Origin: Catonia carolina
Taxonomy: Eukaryota > Arthropoda > Insecta > Hemiptera > Achilidae
Length of the DNA stretch: 64,000 bases
Assembly (NCBI GenBank): GCA_035578175.1
Contig: JAQMRL010000008.1
Span: 60,754,541-60,818,540 of the forward strand
Direction: 5' to 3'
A program made the translations under genes and the position numbers. A model generated the notes under the pieces. That model did no database searches and was not told the origin of the DNA. It worked only from the letters and a program-made list of their open reading frames with translations. Below, one piece after another: positions 43,395 to 54,261 of this stretch (within the stretch, counting starts at the first letter, position 1; the number at the start of each line of letters is the position of its first letter).

Positions 43395-43846
43395 CCAATG
43401 GGATAAGATGCACTGATTTCAGCAAATATGTGGAACTATCCACCGCACCTTAAAAATAGTACCAGCAAAAACACGAGGGTGAGATTTTATAAAACAATAG
43501 CAGTGCCAACCCTACTCTATGGCAGTTAAGCTAGGGTGCTATCAAAGCGAGAGGAGAGTAGATTACAAGCATCTGAAATGAAATTTATTCGACATACGTT
43601 TGGGTGTAGTAGAGAAGATTGTAACGGGAATATCGAGATAAGGAAAGAACTCAACATCTTCTCTATAAACGGCCAGGTATCTCAGAACAGAATGCAGTGG
43701 TTAGAACATGTGAACAGAATGAGGGAGGGCAGGATACCTAAGCAGATATTGGGTTTAAGTCGGAGGGCAGGAAAGAACGAAGACGCCCGAAAAAGAGATG
43801 GGCAGATTTGAGAGATTCGGAACAGGCAGAGATACCTGATCCTTGA
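43395..43846 (+). pseudogene. LINE reverse transcriptase C-terminus
   Basis: FYKTIAVPTLLYGS is followed by a stop (TAA at the expected W/E site). Then comes ESRLQASEMKFIRHTFGCSR, IRKELNIFSINGQVSQNRMQ and HVNRMREGRIPKQILGLSRR. A frameshift moves the end to RKERRRPKKRWADLRDSEQA with the stop at 43844-43846. It is the same LINE family as 17292-17640. One nonsense codon and one frameshift break it, and the 5' side is truncated before the palm domain. Confidence 0.75.
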
Positions 43847-44002
43847 AAGGTAAAAGAAGTAGAAGAATTAGTTCATTTATGGCTGATCATCATAAAAAAT
43901 CATTCGGCCAACCGGGGTTGGTAAACAAGTTAATATATCAGCTGATTTACTGGAGCGGCCTAAAATCAGTAGTATTAAATTTTAAAAAGCAACTAATAAC
44001 CC

Positions 44003-44312
44003 AACGGTTTGGTCTAGTGGTAAAGTCGTCACCACGAGTCAGCTATTTAATAGTTAATTTTTGGAGTTCCACGGTTTAAATCCAAGTAAAAGTTGTTAGT
44101 TACTTTTATAGTACAGATTTGAATACTAAACATTGGTTACCGCTGTATTTTGATGGATGGGGTTCGATTAATCATACTCTTTCAGGAATGGTCGACCTGA
44201 TACTGGCAAGACTACACCTTATTTACATATCATACATAAAATCATCCTCATCTAAGTGGGTTATGGGATTGCTTACTGTTTTCAAATGAACAGATTGGAA
44301 CATACACAAATT
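44003..44312 (+). repeat. SINE group D, near full length
   Basis: Box A TGGTCTAGTGG is intact and box B is mutated (ACGGTTTAAATCC). The body TGGTTACCGCTGTATTTTGA, GGAATGGTCGACCTGA and ACACCTTATTTACATATCAT matches the reference at 11246. Confidence 0.8.
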
Positions 44313-44599
44313 AGAGATGAAACAAAATGTATAAAATTACAACAGATTACAGATTACATCAGATTTGGAATATGGAGTAGTTAACGTGTATATTTAACAT
44401 GAATGGTTGTTATGGCCTAATCCTTTAAAGGTAGAAGATGAAGAAGACTAATTACACTAACCGGCCGGTCATATGTGTGCAGCATATTATGTAGATAGAT
44501 TTTACTAAATAATTAATTTATTACCATTTTACTGAGAGGAAAAGTAAGATCGTCGACGTAAAAGAAATTAAAGTTTCAATATTAGTATTTGATAAACCC

Positions 44600-44850
44600 C
44601 TCGGATTGGTCTAGTGTCGCCTCGAGTCAGCTGTTTGACAGCTGATCTACGGAGACGAAGGTTCCGTGGTAAAAATCCCAGTAAAGGTTGTTACTTTCCT
44701 ACGGGTTTCAATAATAGATTTGAATATTCATGGTTATCGTTGTACTCGTACTTATCTAAGTACGAGTTACTCAACCATCTGGTTGGGGTTCGGTTAGCCA
44801 TACTTCTCAGGAATGGTCGGCCTGATTCTGAACAAATCAACACCTCATTA
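44600..44850 (+). repeat. SINE group D, rearranged head
   Basis: CGGATTGGTCTAGTG is followed by a shortened head with GACGAAGGTTCCGTGG, then GGAATGGTCGGCCTGATTCT. The second half is diverged. It lies 290 bases downstream of another group D copy in the same orientation. Confidence 0.7.
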
Positions 44851-44854
44851 CACG

Positions 44855-45515
44855 CCATACTGAAATTAATAATAACGATTATTATGGATAGGTAATATTT
44901 GTTTTAAAGCGGTTTCGAAAAGTTAAAAAAGAACGATTAGAGAATTAATCATGGTAAACTAGTAGCTAGGATAAATTTAGACTATAGGATAATATTGTCC
45001 GCTGAATCATAAATGGGATTTAAATTCCGCTTATGAATTCTAATTTTGTGGAGCAATAAAACACCACTAATACAATAAGCAATTACGTATTTTATTATAT
45101 ACATTAAATTCAGTTCAATATAACAAAAGAGTCAAATCCAGCAAGGTCGAGGCAGTAAGATTTGTTTATCATAATATAAGTTTATGCACTTAGGGCCTAC
45201 ACGTAATATGATAAATTTAATAATCGGAAAAATTACAATAGTTAATTTTAACAATTATTAAAAGTTCATTGTTAAAATTATAACAATGAAAAACGTATTT
45301 GAATCTTAAATCAATTTCTGACAAAATAACAGCTTACATATATTAGTTCAGAACGAAAACTCAATAAGAGATACATTGATGAACCTACTCTAATTCTGGA
45401 TGTTTTATAAATTAGCACCAGCACACATTATTTTACCGGAGGTTTAACGAGCGAAGCGATTATGGGGCAAAACACCATAAGTGTAGTTTAAAAGAAACCA
45501 AATTTACTAAATATT
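44855..45515. other. AT-rich, nothing recognised
   Basis: No feature supported. Confidence 0.45.
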
Positions 45516-46331
45516 TTTACTTTCGCTTGCCTATATGATATAAGAAGGAAAGTATTGTTTTCATGTCGATTTTTCGAAATCGTGCTTTCACCGGATATAC
45601 AGTTTTCTGACCCCTGGATCCAAAAAACATGTTTTTCGCAATTAGGCTGTGTGTGAACAAAATATCTCAAGAACGGAAAATCGTCCGAAGCTGGAACTTG
45701 GAACTTAAGTCAGGTACATACTAGGAAACCCGACACAAACATTTTCATTAAAATCGGTCGACCGGAAGTAGTAGTTTATTCGTGTGCTTTTTTTACGTTT
45801 TTGTAATTTTCTCAAAAACAGCTCCTACGATTTTTTTAAATCACCTCATTTACTACATTTTTGAATCTCTACAAGATAGGGTAGACGCCATGTATGCTGA
45901 AATTCTTGAGAAGGCTGTTCTCTCGTAGAAAAATGTTTTTTTTTTAAGATTGTGGCCTTAATATGGATATTAACGCAAAAGTGTATAAATTAAAGTTGTA
46001 AACGATTTAAAAATCTACAGCTTTTATTTCAAACATTTTTTTGTATAACGCTTAGTTTAGCGGTAATTAGTGATTTTATGTTTTGTTTCATGAAAATCTG
46101 TAAAAAATGAATTTTTTAAGATTTCTGCCTTAGTATGCATTTTACGACAAAAGTTTATACATTTAAATTTATAAAAAATTAAAAGATCTACAACTTTTAT
46201 TTTTTTCTTTACAGAGCCTAGGTTAGGGTCAAAGAGTGATTTTCCGTATTATTAAACCAAACAAAGGTTGATTTTCATTTTACAGCATTCATTCATGATT
46301 AAAATTAGGTTATGTTTTTTGAAGTTAGTTT

Positions 46332-46392
46332 TTTTTTTTGTTTATTTAAAGTCACATCAACGGCTTGATCAGTAGCGACTACGGTGGGTTAA
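46332..46392 (-). repeat. SINE group C 3' fragment inside family B
   Basis: TTTATTTAAAGTCACATCAA, then CGGCTTGATCAGTAGCGACT, then ACGGTGGGTTA is the inverted group C tail. No head is present. Confidence 0.7.
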
Positions 46393-46491
46393 GAAACTAA
46401 AAATGATGTTTACGTTTTTTTTACGTTGTTTACTAATGTTAGGTTATATTGTTCATTATTTGCATTATTTGCATTATTATTACGTTAAACC

Positions 46492-46520
<29 letters not shown>
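46492..46520. repeat. A29 homopolymer flanked by a duplicated decamer
   Basis: Twenty-nine adenines lie between a segment ending TATTACGTTAAACC and TATTTGCATT. ATTTGCATT also occurs twice just to the left. The layout resembles a tiny polyadenylated insertion with target duplication. Confidence 0.7.
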
Positions 46521-46523
<3 letters not shown>

Positions 46524-46638
46524 TTGCATTGGGAAAAGAAAGTTGTGTGAGTGTTTCACACCAGATTTTTTTATTTAAAAACAATTTCACCAACATGATA
46601 ACAGGATATTTAAAATACAGTAATCATATATAATCATA

Positions 46639-46959
46639 GTGAATAAAAACATAACTTGTGCTTCCTTATTTACATTGTACGTAGGCATACTAGAAGAGCA
46701 ATTTGTAAACAAAGAGCATTTACTTTCAATGAAGACCATCAAAACAAAACAATTTTTTAATTTAAGCGTTCACCCAGAAGGGATGAGGAATTTTTTTTAT
46801 CCTATGGAGCTTTTGAAGAGTCAAATATTTGTTACATTCGCCTATGATTATAATGTTTATTTCTTTGATGCAATCAACACATCTGTAGGGAACCAGAATG
46901 GTAAACAAAATATAAATAATTGCGTAGTAGACCCCTATTATTTAAATTACCAAAGCTAA
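46639..46959 (+). other. 106-codon open frame, unknown
   Basis: The frame from a GTG at 46639 includes NLSVHPEGMRNFFYPMELLK and FVTFAYDYNVYFFDAINTSV. An ATG-initiated version is shorter. The composition is less repetitive than random AT-rich translation, but no family is recognised and no splice or promoter signal supports it. It could be a transposon protein fragment or chance. Confidence 0.15.
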
Positions 46960-47065
46960 AAATATCTTTCATTTGGGACCCTAGTAAAACATTAAACGTA
47001 GAAGCATAATGTGATTTAGTCAAATTAAGAAAAATCAAATTTTAAACCTTTCTCAACGAAGTTCT

Positions 47066-47432
47066 TGTTTAGGTCATCAACCAAAAGGTTGGTTTGAACC
47101 TCTACAGGCTTTACTAAGTAAAACGAGGAGAGGTGGTTTACAATTCCCTTTCTCACTGAGTAGAAAAGTATGCTTATCAGCATGCCAGGCCATTTGAAAA
47201 TCACCTACTTTCCACCCTGTAAATGACATTTTTACTTCATTCACCACAGAGTCTGGCTGTGTAATGAAATTCATTACTCTCAGAGGAGATAACTCTGACT
47301 AGTATCTTTCACACCTGTACCTCTTCCGTTCAAAGATGGTTCAGTCATATAATTTCCCGACCAAGTGCTAAAAACAGAACTTTTTCTGTAGCCCTGGAAC
47401 TAGTAGATCAAATTTAAATAATTTAACATTCC
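47066..47432 (-). repeat. Family A retroposon
   Basis: The inverted landmarks are in order: TTTAGGTCATCAACCAAAAG, CTTTACTAAGTAAAACGAGG, TCTGGCTGTGTAATGAAATT and AACAGAACTTTTTCTGTAGC. It stops before the terminal CACCTG block. Confidence 0.85.
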
Positions 47433-47439
47433 ATTCGCC

Positions 47440-48330
47440 TAAGAATTTTACAAATTTTATAACAATTCTAACTTATTTCCCGGATTTAAATATTCTTTGA
47501 GTATAAGTAATATTTATAAAATTTAAAAACACAATTTAATTACGCTAAAATAACCTGAATGTCAGGAATTTACAAAAAAAATACACAAAAGCAAGCTAAA
47601 TGAATTTAAAAGTATTTACTGAATACATAATAATTATCGAATGAATTGATTATATTTCTTTGTTTAAAAAAACACCTACTTTTGTATAATTTAGTCAGAT
47701 AAGATTGTACAATCGACTAATTCTAATGACAGATTTTACAGTAATTTGATTTCATTCGTTTACTTAATTATATTCAAAACAAAAGAATTCTTATAATAAA
47801 ACAAACGAATAAATTTTTATTGTAACTAGTCAAGATGTATAAGTTAACAAAAACATAATCCTAGTTTTTTTTCAATTGCGCAAAAAAATCAACTTAATAA
47901 CAATTAGGCCTAATTATTTAATTGACTGGTAATTAGGTTTATTTAAAATAAAAAATAAAAGCACTCGATTTTTTAAACAAAATATCAGTAATTAAAATAA
48001 GTACAAAAAACAAGTAAAATTTATATGCAATTAAAAAAATATTTAGTCTAAAAATAAAACTGTTTTGTTTTAACAACGCATATTAAATAAATAACTGGAA
48101 ATTAATATATTTTACTTTGAGAAAACAACTTAACTGAATAAACATTTTTTAAATATAATCTTTATTTACAATACAAGTAACCTAGTTATTTTAAATTATC
48201 TCAGAAATAATGTTATTTTAATTTACTGAAAATTTTTATTTGTGTTTTTTTGAGTTCACAGTCACATCAGTTATATATTAATATATTTTTAAAGTTATGC
48301 AATGATAAACGGCGTCAGTGGTAAAAGTGA
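47440..48330. other. AT-rich, nothing recognised
   Basis: No feature supported. Confidence 0.5.
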
Positions 48331-48334
48331 TAAA

Positions 48335-48700
48335 CGTATCCTAAGATGTTCGACAGGGATGCCCACTGTCACCAATTTTGTTGAATTTGTATCTTGCTGC
48401 CATAATTGAAGAATGGAATAATGTTATGCAAAAAAAAGGGTTTTGTGAGCTCAATCCCTTTAAAAATTTTGGCACTTTTTGATGATTTGGTATTGGTTTC
48501 AGAGTCTGTGGACAATTTTCAAAGGTCATCATTCGTACAAATTTAGTTTAACTGTTGAATGATATAAACTGCTTATTTCTTTGAAGAAGACAAGGGTGAT
48601 AGGTTTCAGGGATACCAATCATCTCAGAATCAAAGTAGCCTCGTAGTTTAGGCTCTTAGGTTTAATTTTAAATCCTTAGAACATAAATGAATCAGTCATT
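48335..48700 (+). pseudogene. LINE reverse transcriptase palm-domain fragment
   Basis: VRQGCPLSPILLNLYLAAII is the conserved block before the active site. A frameshift follows. Then ALFDDLVLVSESVDNFQRSS corresponds to the active-site box, which should read LFADDLV; one residue (A) is lost. Further on, a KTR-like block, VIGFRDTNHLRIKV and a shifted LG segment follow. It is the only clear palm-domain remnant in the window. Multiple stops make it inactive. Confidence 0.7.
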
Positions 48701-48959
48701 TTCAGAAAGCCCATGAGTCAAAATTTTATAATTTTTCTTTAGTACATTTTAAGACTAACTGAATTTAAACAAAACATCCCTACAAAAATCACGTAAATCT
48801 TGCTTCCCCTGAGTAATATTAAGTAGGTATACTTAATTATTTTTAGGAAAATGACATATACGGATACAAAAAAATCTCGGAAATTATGGATGGAATAGTA
48901 CGCCAAACGGAGGCGGCCAGAGTCAATTAACTATTGACTGCAAGAACTTTAACGAAATT

Positions 48960-49320
48960 TTTGCCCTTAACAGGCAGGTGGAGTATTAATATTTCAAATA
49001 TTACAAGTTTTAAATATTTACATTTTAAACTTGAAATACGAAGCAAACAAGAGTTATGGCTCATGATTTAAATTCATAAAAGGGTTATTTTATAAGAGAT
49101 TACCAATTATGTGAATCCACCCTTCGCTATAATAGCTTCCTAATTGTTGGCTTTTCTGATGTAGGATTGATGAAGAGTTCAAGGAATATATTTTTTAAAA
49201 TTGTGGCCGCAATAGCCGTTTCATGTAGGAAATTTATTAAAAACTTAATATTTTTCTAAATGTACATTTTCATAATTCTTGTTTTTTTTTAAATATTAGG
49301 CAATAACCTTTTAATTAAAG
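48960..49320. other. Family A scrap and a dispersed repeat
   Basis: CCCTTAACAGGCAGGTGGAG at 48962-48981 is a family A 5' end with nothing after it. Bases 49060-49140 (TCATGATTTAAAT, GAGATTACCAATTATGTGAA) resemble 56600-56690. No gene. Confidence 0.45.
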
Positions 49321-49321
49321 C

Positions 49322-49655
49322 CATAACAGGCAGGTGGAGTGTTATATTATTTTCACTCGATCAGCTAGTTCCAGGGCTACAAAAAACAGTTCTATTTCTT
49401 ATCACATGGTCAGCCAATTATATGACTGAAGCATTTAAGAACAGAAGAGGTAGAAGTGTAAAATACACTAATCAGAATTATCTCCTCTGAGAGTAATGAA
49501 TTTTATCATTATACAACCAGACCCTATGGTGAATGAAGTAAAGGTGTCATTTGCAGGGTAGAAAGTAGATGCTTTTCAGAAGGCCTGGCATGCTGATAAG
49601 CATACTTTTTTACTTACCGAGGAAGGCACTGTTAAACCACCTCACTCCTTGATTT
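49322..49655 (+). repeat. Family A retroposon, sense, left half of an inverted pair
   Basis: It runs from CATAACAGGCAGGTGGAGTG to ACCACCTCACTCCTTGATTT and lacks the last ~60 bases. Confidence 0.85.
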
Positions 49656-49657
49656 AC

Positions 49658-50052
49658 TTGTTGTTGTTGTTTAGGTCATTAGCCGAAAGGCTAATTTGAA
49701 CCTGTAGAGGTTTTACTAAGTAAAACGAGGAGGTGATTTACATTTGCCTTTCTCACTGAATGTAAAAGTACGCTTATCAGCATGCCGGCCCCTCTGAAAA
49801 GCACATATTTTCCACTCTGCAAATGACACCTTCACTTCATTCACCACAGGGTCTGGCTGTATAATGAAATTCACTACTTTCAGAGGAGATAACTCTGATT
49901 AGTGTCTTTTACACCTCTACCTCTTCTGTTCTTAAATTATTCAGTGATTTAATTAGCTGACCATGTGATAAAAAACAGAACTATTTATTTTAGCCCTGCA
50001 ACGAATAGACTGAGTGAACATAATTTGACACTCCACCTGTCTGTCATGGGCA
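49658..50052 (-). repeat. Family A retroposon, antisense, full length
   Basis: It starts TTGTTGTTGTTTAGGTCATT (inverted tail) directly after the preceding copy and ends CCACCTGTCTGTCATGGGC. The pair is arranged tail to tail. Confidence 0.85.
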
Positions 50053-50057
50053 GCAAT

Positions 50058-50118
50058 CTACTTAGCAACCCTCAAAAGATTCAAACCAGCGTTTCAGCTG
50101 ATGACCTAAACAACAAAA
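50058..50118 (+). repeat. Family A 3' end fragment
   Basis: CAAACCAGCGTTTCAGCTGA followed by TGACCTAAACAACAAAAT is the family A tail in the sense direction, completing a sense-antisense-sense array. Confidence 0.75.
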
Positions 50119-50119
50119 T

Positions 50120-51295
50120 AATGAAATTGAGATGTAAATGCGTAGAATATCATTTACAAAAGCTGGTAGTCCTCGTATTCTACTACTACAAAAACTAAAA
50201 AGCCTCGGCAGAAACTTCTCCAAGGGGCTAAAAACCTATAGAAAATAAATTTGATGCAGCTCCAGGCAAATTCTAGTTAAGAATGGTGATTTAGGCTGAG
50301 AAATGTTAGTTAGGTACTGCCTGAAAAAATTTATTAAGGAAGTATACGGGTGAAAGGCTGTGTTACCTTGCCTCCTCTTTAAGTAATCTATTTACATTTT
50401 ATAAAAAATACTTCAGATCGGCAACAATTTATGATTTTCTAACAAAAATGTTATCAAAATTTTATAATTTATTAAATATCAGAATCAATATTAATACGAA
50501 ATAATAATAATAGTTTATCCTAAAGATTTGCACAAATGTCAGTCAAGATTTATGGTAACTACAAATAATTAGGTATACGGACTCTATTAGTAAGGTAAAT
50601 AACATATTAGTTGTGCTATCGTTGTACAGAATTCGATCAGTAATTTTACTTTCTCACGAATAATTCATTTCAAGGACATAACTGTAAAAATAATGTGGTT
50701 TATCTCTGTACTAAGATATAAAATATTAGTTTAAATAAATTTAGTTTGTATTCAATATAATTTAATTTAATTTTCGTTTATTAGGGTTGTTACCATGATT
50801 TATTTCGTATTGTTAACAAATCAATGTGGGAGAACCACTTACGGTCAGTTCCTTTCTCTAAAAACATAAAAAATTACTATACATAAGCACGTAATATAAA
50901 GCCTTTTGTTACTAACCGTGTAGTGAGTATTGTAACTAAATGGATATTAAAAATTAACGCATGCGCAAATCATTAACTTTACTAACTTGCTTAATTATAA
51001 TCACATATGATTTCAAGACACTATTTACTAAGAAATATTGAACGACCTTTATATTTATTAATAAATAAATTCGCTATCTTAAAACATTTGTGGAATATAT
51101 TTAACGTAACTTAAAATTCCGGCATGAGTTGACCATATTTTTAAATTACAGAACTTATAACTTGCTTTTATACCTGTGATAAATTATTGTAGCAGTAAAT
51201 TTTAAATATGTATTAAATTAGTCACTACAGAGTGCGTCATATCATTGTGAGCTTCTACATTTAACATTACTAACAACTCCACCTCGTCTCTCAAA
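50120..51295. other. Unassigned, mostly AT-rich
   Basis: Bases 50210-50400 are less AT-rich but show no frame or repeat partner. The remainder shows nothing. Confidence 0.4.
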
Positions 51296-51299
51296 ATCC

Positions 51300-52215
51300 A
51301 GTATTGTTGTGTGTCATATAAGTAAAAATCTGGTGTGAAACACTCCACGACTTTCTCTCGCCAATTTAAATAATTAAAATATAACCTATGTTTAATCATT
51401 AGTAAGCAATGTAAAATTAAAAACATTGTAAAATTTTAATCATGAGTGAATGACGCAAAGTGAAAAGCAACATCTATAGGACTTAAATACGGAAAATCAC
51501 TAATTAACGATAAACTATGACACGAAAAAAACATTTCTGTTGTAAAGCATCAAAAAAGCAAAACATTTTCAAGTAAAACTATTAGGTTTTTAAATTTTTA
51601 TAACTTTTATCGTATACACTTTTGTCATAAAATACGTAGTAGGCTGCCATCTCGAAAATTGAATTTTTTAACGGATTTCGATGAGATAATACAAAAAGTC
51701 GCTAGTTGACGCTAAACTAAGCGTATCAGAAAAATATTATTGTAAAATGCATATTAAAGTCACAATCCTTAACAAATTATTTTTCACGACGAAAACACAG
51801 CCCCACAAAGAAATTCAGCAGACATGAACCTTACCTATATCTTGAAGAGCATAAAAAATTTATAAAATGAAGATTTTTAAAAATCAAAGAAGCCGTTTTT
51901 GAGAAAATCGTACAAAAGTAAAAAATGCACAAAAATCTATCATATCTGATTGACCGATTTTGATGAAAATATTTGTATCGGGTCCCCTAAAGTTAGGTAC
52001 CATAACTTAAGTTCCAAGTTTCAAATTTGTACGGTATTTCGTTCTTAAGATATTTTGTTCACACCTACACAGAACAATCGCTAAGGATGTTTTTAGGGTT
52101 CAATAGGGTTTTTTAGGGTTTTAAGGGATGCCTGAAAACGTGTATTTTCAGTGAAAACTCGATTTTGAAAAATCGACAAGAAACCTTGTAAGGGAAGAGA
52201 AAGTAAATATAAAGT
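51300..52215 (-). mobile_element. Family B element, nearly full length
   Basis: The plus strand begins AAATCTGGTGTGAAACACTC then CGACTTTCTCTCGCC. It ends AAAAATCGACAAGAAACC then GGGAAGAGAAAGTAAA, which is family B inverted. Internal landmarks (ATCATGAGTGAATGACGC, GATTGACCGATTTTGATGAA) are present. GTTTTTTAGGG-type slippage occurs near 52090-52130. Confidence 0.8.
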
Positions 52216-52238
52216 AAGGGTATGCCAAACAATAGATG

Positions 52239-52634
52239 TTGTTTTGGTTATCAGCTGAAAGGCTGGTTTAAACCTCTAGAGGCTTTACTAAGTAAAACAA
52301 GGAGTAAGATGGTTAACAAATACCCTCCTCACAGACTGGAAAGTATGCTTATCAGCATGCCAGGCCCTCTGAAAAGCATCTACTTTTCACCCTGCAAATG
52401 ACACCTTGACTTCATTCACCACAGGGTCTGGTTGTATAATGAAGTGCATTACTCTCAGAGGAGATAACTCTGACTAGCGTCTTTTACACCCCTACCTTTT
52501 CTGTTCTTAAATGCTTCAGTCATATCCCCCCATGGTCTGGCTGACCATGTGATAAGAAACAGTAGTATTTTTTGTAGCCCTGGAACTAGCAGATCGAGTG
52601 AGAATAATTTGATACTCCACCTGCCTGTTATGGG
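52239..52634 (-). repeat. Family A retroposon, full length
   Basis: It runs from TTATCAGCTGAAAGGCTGGT to CTCCACCTGCCTGTTATGGG, with AATAGAT repeated on both sides (about 52229 and 52639) as a possible short target duplication. Confidence 0.85.
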
Positions 52635-52920
52635 GAAAAATAGATATAAAAAGTACACTATACGTTTTAATGAACTGAAAATTAAAACAGAACTATTATA
52701 GGTACATCCGTAACGTACGGGTATCGTATTTATAATTAACTACTGTCATTTTTAATTAAATTGTACGAGAGAAGTAAACGTGCAAGTAGAAAATGGATCT
52801 GGCAATAATGTGGCTTAATTTATCGATTTTCAAGCTCACAATAATATGACGCATATCATAATTATTGTGTAGCTGTAAAGGCATCATACTCCCAGAAGAG
52901 TTAACTAATGTATTGTAACG

Positions 52921-54256
52921 GGTGATTCAAAAAGAGCGCCGGTTTTTTAACGGCTGGTAAATTTTTGTTTATCGGTTGGCAACATTGTTAGACCTCATTT
53001 CTATTTCGGAGAACATTCCGATTGACGATTCAGTTGTAGTTTCTCTTGTTCGCAGTGTAGTACTCTCGCAGTCTGTGTCTAACCATGGAGAAGTTTACTA
53101 TTGCACAACGAGTGTTAATCGTCAAAACATTTTACCAGAGTGGAGAGAGTTATGCGGCTACTGTCAGGCGACTTCGCGGTACTCTAGGACGTAATGAAGC
53201 ACCGAATGAATCAACAGTTCTCAGGCTCATGAAAAAGTTTTTTGAGACGGGTTCAACAGTCGATCTTAAAAGTTCTGGACGTCGTCGTTCTGGCCGAACT
53301 GAGCAGAACGTTGCGTTGGTTCGTGACAGTGTGGCTGTTAGCCCAGCAAAATCAATACGTCGCCGTTCTCAACAATTGGGTTTACGATGTTCTTCGGTAC
53401 GATCTCCAATATCACCCGTATAAAATTCAGTTGACGCAACATTTGAAAGTGGCAGACCACCAGAAGAGACGACAGTTTGTTGACTGGGTATTGAGAAAAC
53501 GGCAGGATGATGACACCTTCGCAAACAAAATCATTTTCAGTGATGAGGCGCACTTCCACTTAAACGGTTTTGTTAATAAACAGAACTGCCGTATGTGGGG
53601 TTTAGAAAACCCTCGCGTGGTTAATGAAAGAGAAATGTATGCACAGCGAGTGACAGTTTGGTGCGGCTTTTGGTCGGGCGGTGTCATCGGCCCTTACTTT
53701 TTTGAAAATCAAGAAGGACAAGCCGTGACAGTAAATGGAGACCGATACCGTACGATGATTAGGGAGTTTTTGTGGCGTCATTTGGATGGAATGGACATTG
53801 ACGAGTTGTGGTTTCAGCAGGATGGTGCCACCTGTCACACTGCACGAGAAACAATGTTGTTGCTCCGTGAACGGTTCCAGGATCGCATCATTTCTCGTAA
53901 TTCCGACCACAATGGCCACCAAGGTCGTGTGACTTGACGCCTTGTGACTTTCATCTTTGGGGTCATCTGAAGTCATTGGTGTATGCCAATAAACACCGAA
54001 ACATCAATGACTTGAAGGAGGAAATTCGACGGGTTATCGGGCAAATGGAAGTCGAAACTTGTCGTGCAGTAATATCCAATTTCATGGACAGAGTTGATGC
54101 GTGCCAGCGCAGTAGAGGAGGACACATGCATGACATCATTTTTCATACATGAAATCGGAAGGTAAGATGAACTTGTTGATGTATTTATTTTCAGTTTTTC
54201 AATAAAATAAATCTCTTAATTTGATATATCAAAACCGGCGCTCTTTTTGAATCACC
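52921..54256 (+). mobile_element. Mariner-superfamily transposon, full length, 1336 bp
   Basis: Perfect 26-bp terminal inverted repeats lie at 52921-52946 and 54231-54256, beginning GGTGATTCAAAAAGAGCGCC. One transposase reading region fills most of the interior. TA follows the right end directly, but the left end is preceded by CG, so the expected TA duplication is not intact. The perfect ends with a lightly broken gene suggest a fairly recent insertion. Confidence 0.9.
53085..54152 (+). pseudogene. Mariner-like (probably DD41D) transposase, two frameshifts
   Basis: The ATG at 53085 sits in a good context (AACCATGG). Residues 1 to ~110 form a helix-turn-helix region starting MEKFTIAQRVLIVKTFYQSG and including ESTVLRLMKKFFETGSTVDL and RRRSQQLGLR. 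Near 53395-53420 the frame is lost. A second frame carries the catalytic domain: first aspartate in FSDEAHFHLNGFVNKQNCRM (codon 53542), second in WFQQDGATCHTA (codon 53821). A one-base loss near 53912 shifts to a third segment with WPPRS, CDLTPCDFHLWGHLKS (third aspartate, codon 53946) and a C-terminus ending DIIFHT at 54152. With that base restored, about 41 residues separate the second and third aspartates, like rosa-type DD41D elements. Length is close to the ~350 residues usual for the group. The two frameshifts inactivate it. Confidence 0.85.
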
Positions 54257-54261
54257 TATAG

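Larger units (their letters stand above)
45518..46590 (+). mobile_element. Family B element, full length, with two insertions
   Basis: It starts ACTTTCGCTTGCCTATATGA and ends GGAAAAGAAAGTTGTGTGAG then TGTTTCACACCAGATTTTT. Landmarks include ACATGTTTTTCGCAATTAGG, AAAATCGGTCGACCGGAAGT and AAGATAGGGTAGACGCCATG. A SINE 3' piece (46332-46392) and an A29 run lie inside. The element has no ORF. Confidence 0.85.

Noticed and set aside
53338..53976. Three minus-strand frames of 73-124 codons across the mariner gene.
   Set aside because: They are antisense shadows of the transposase; the plus strand carries all the catalytic motifs.
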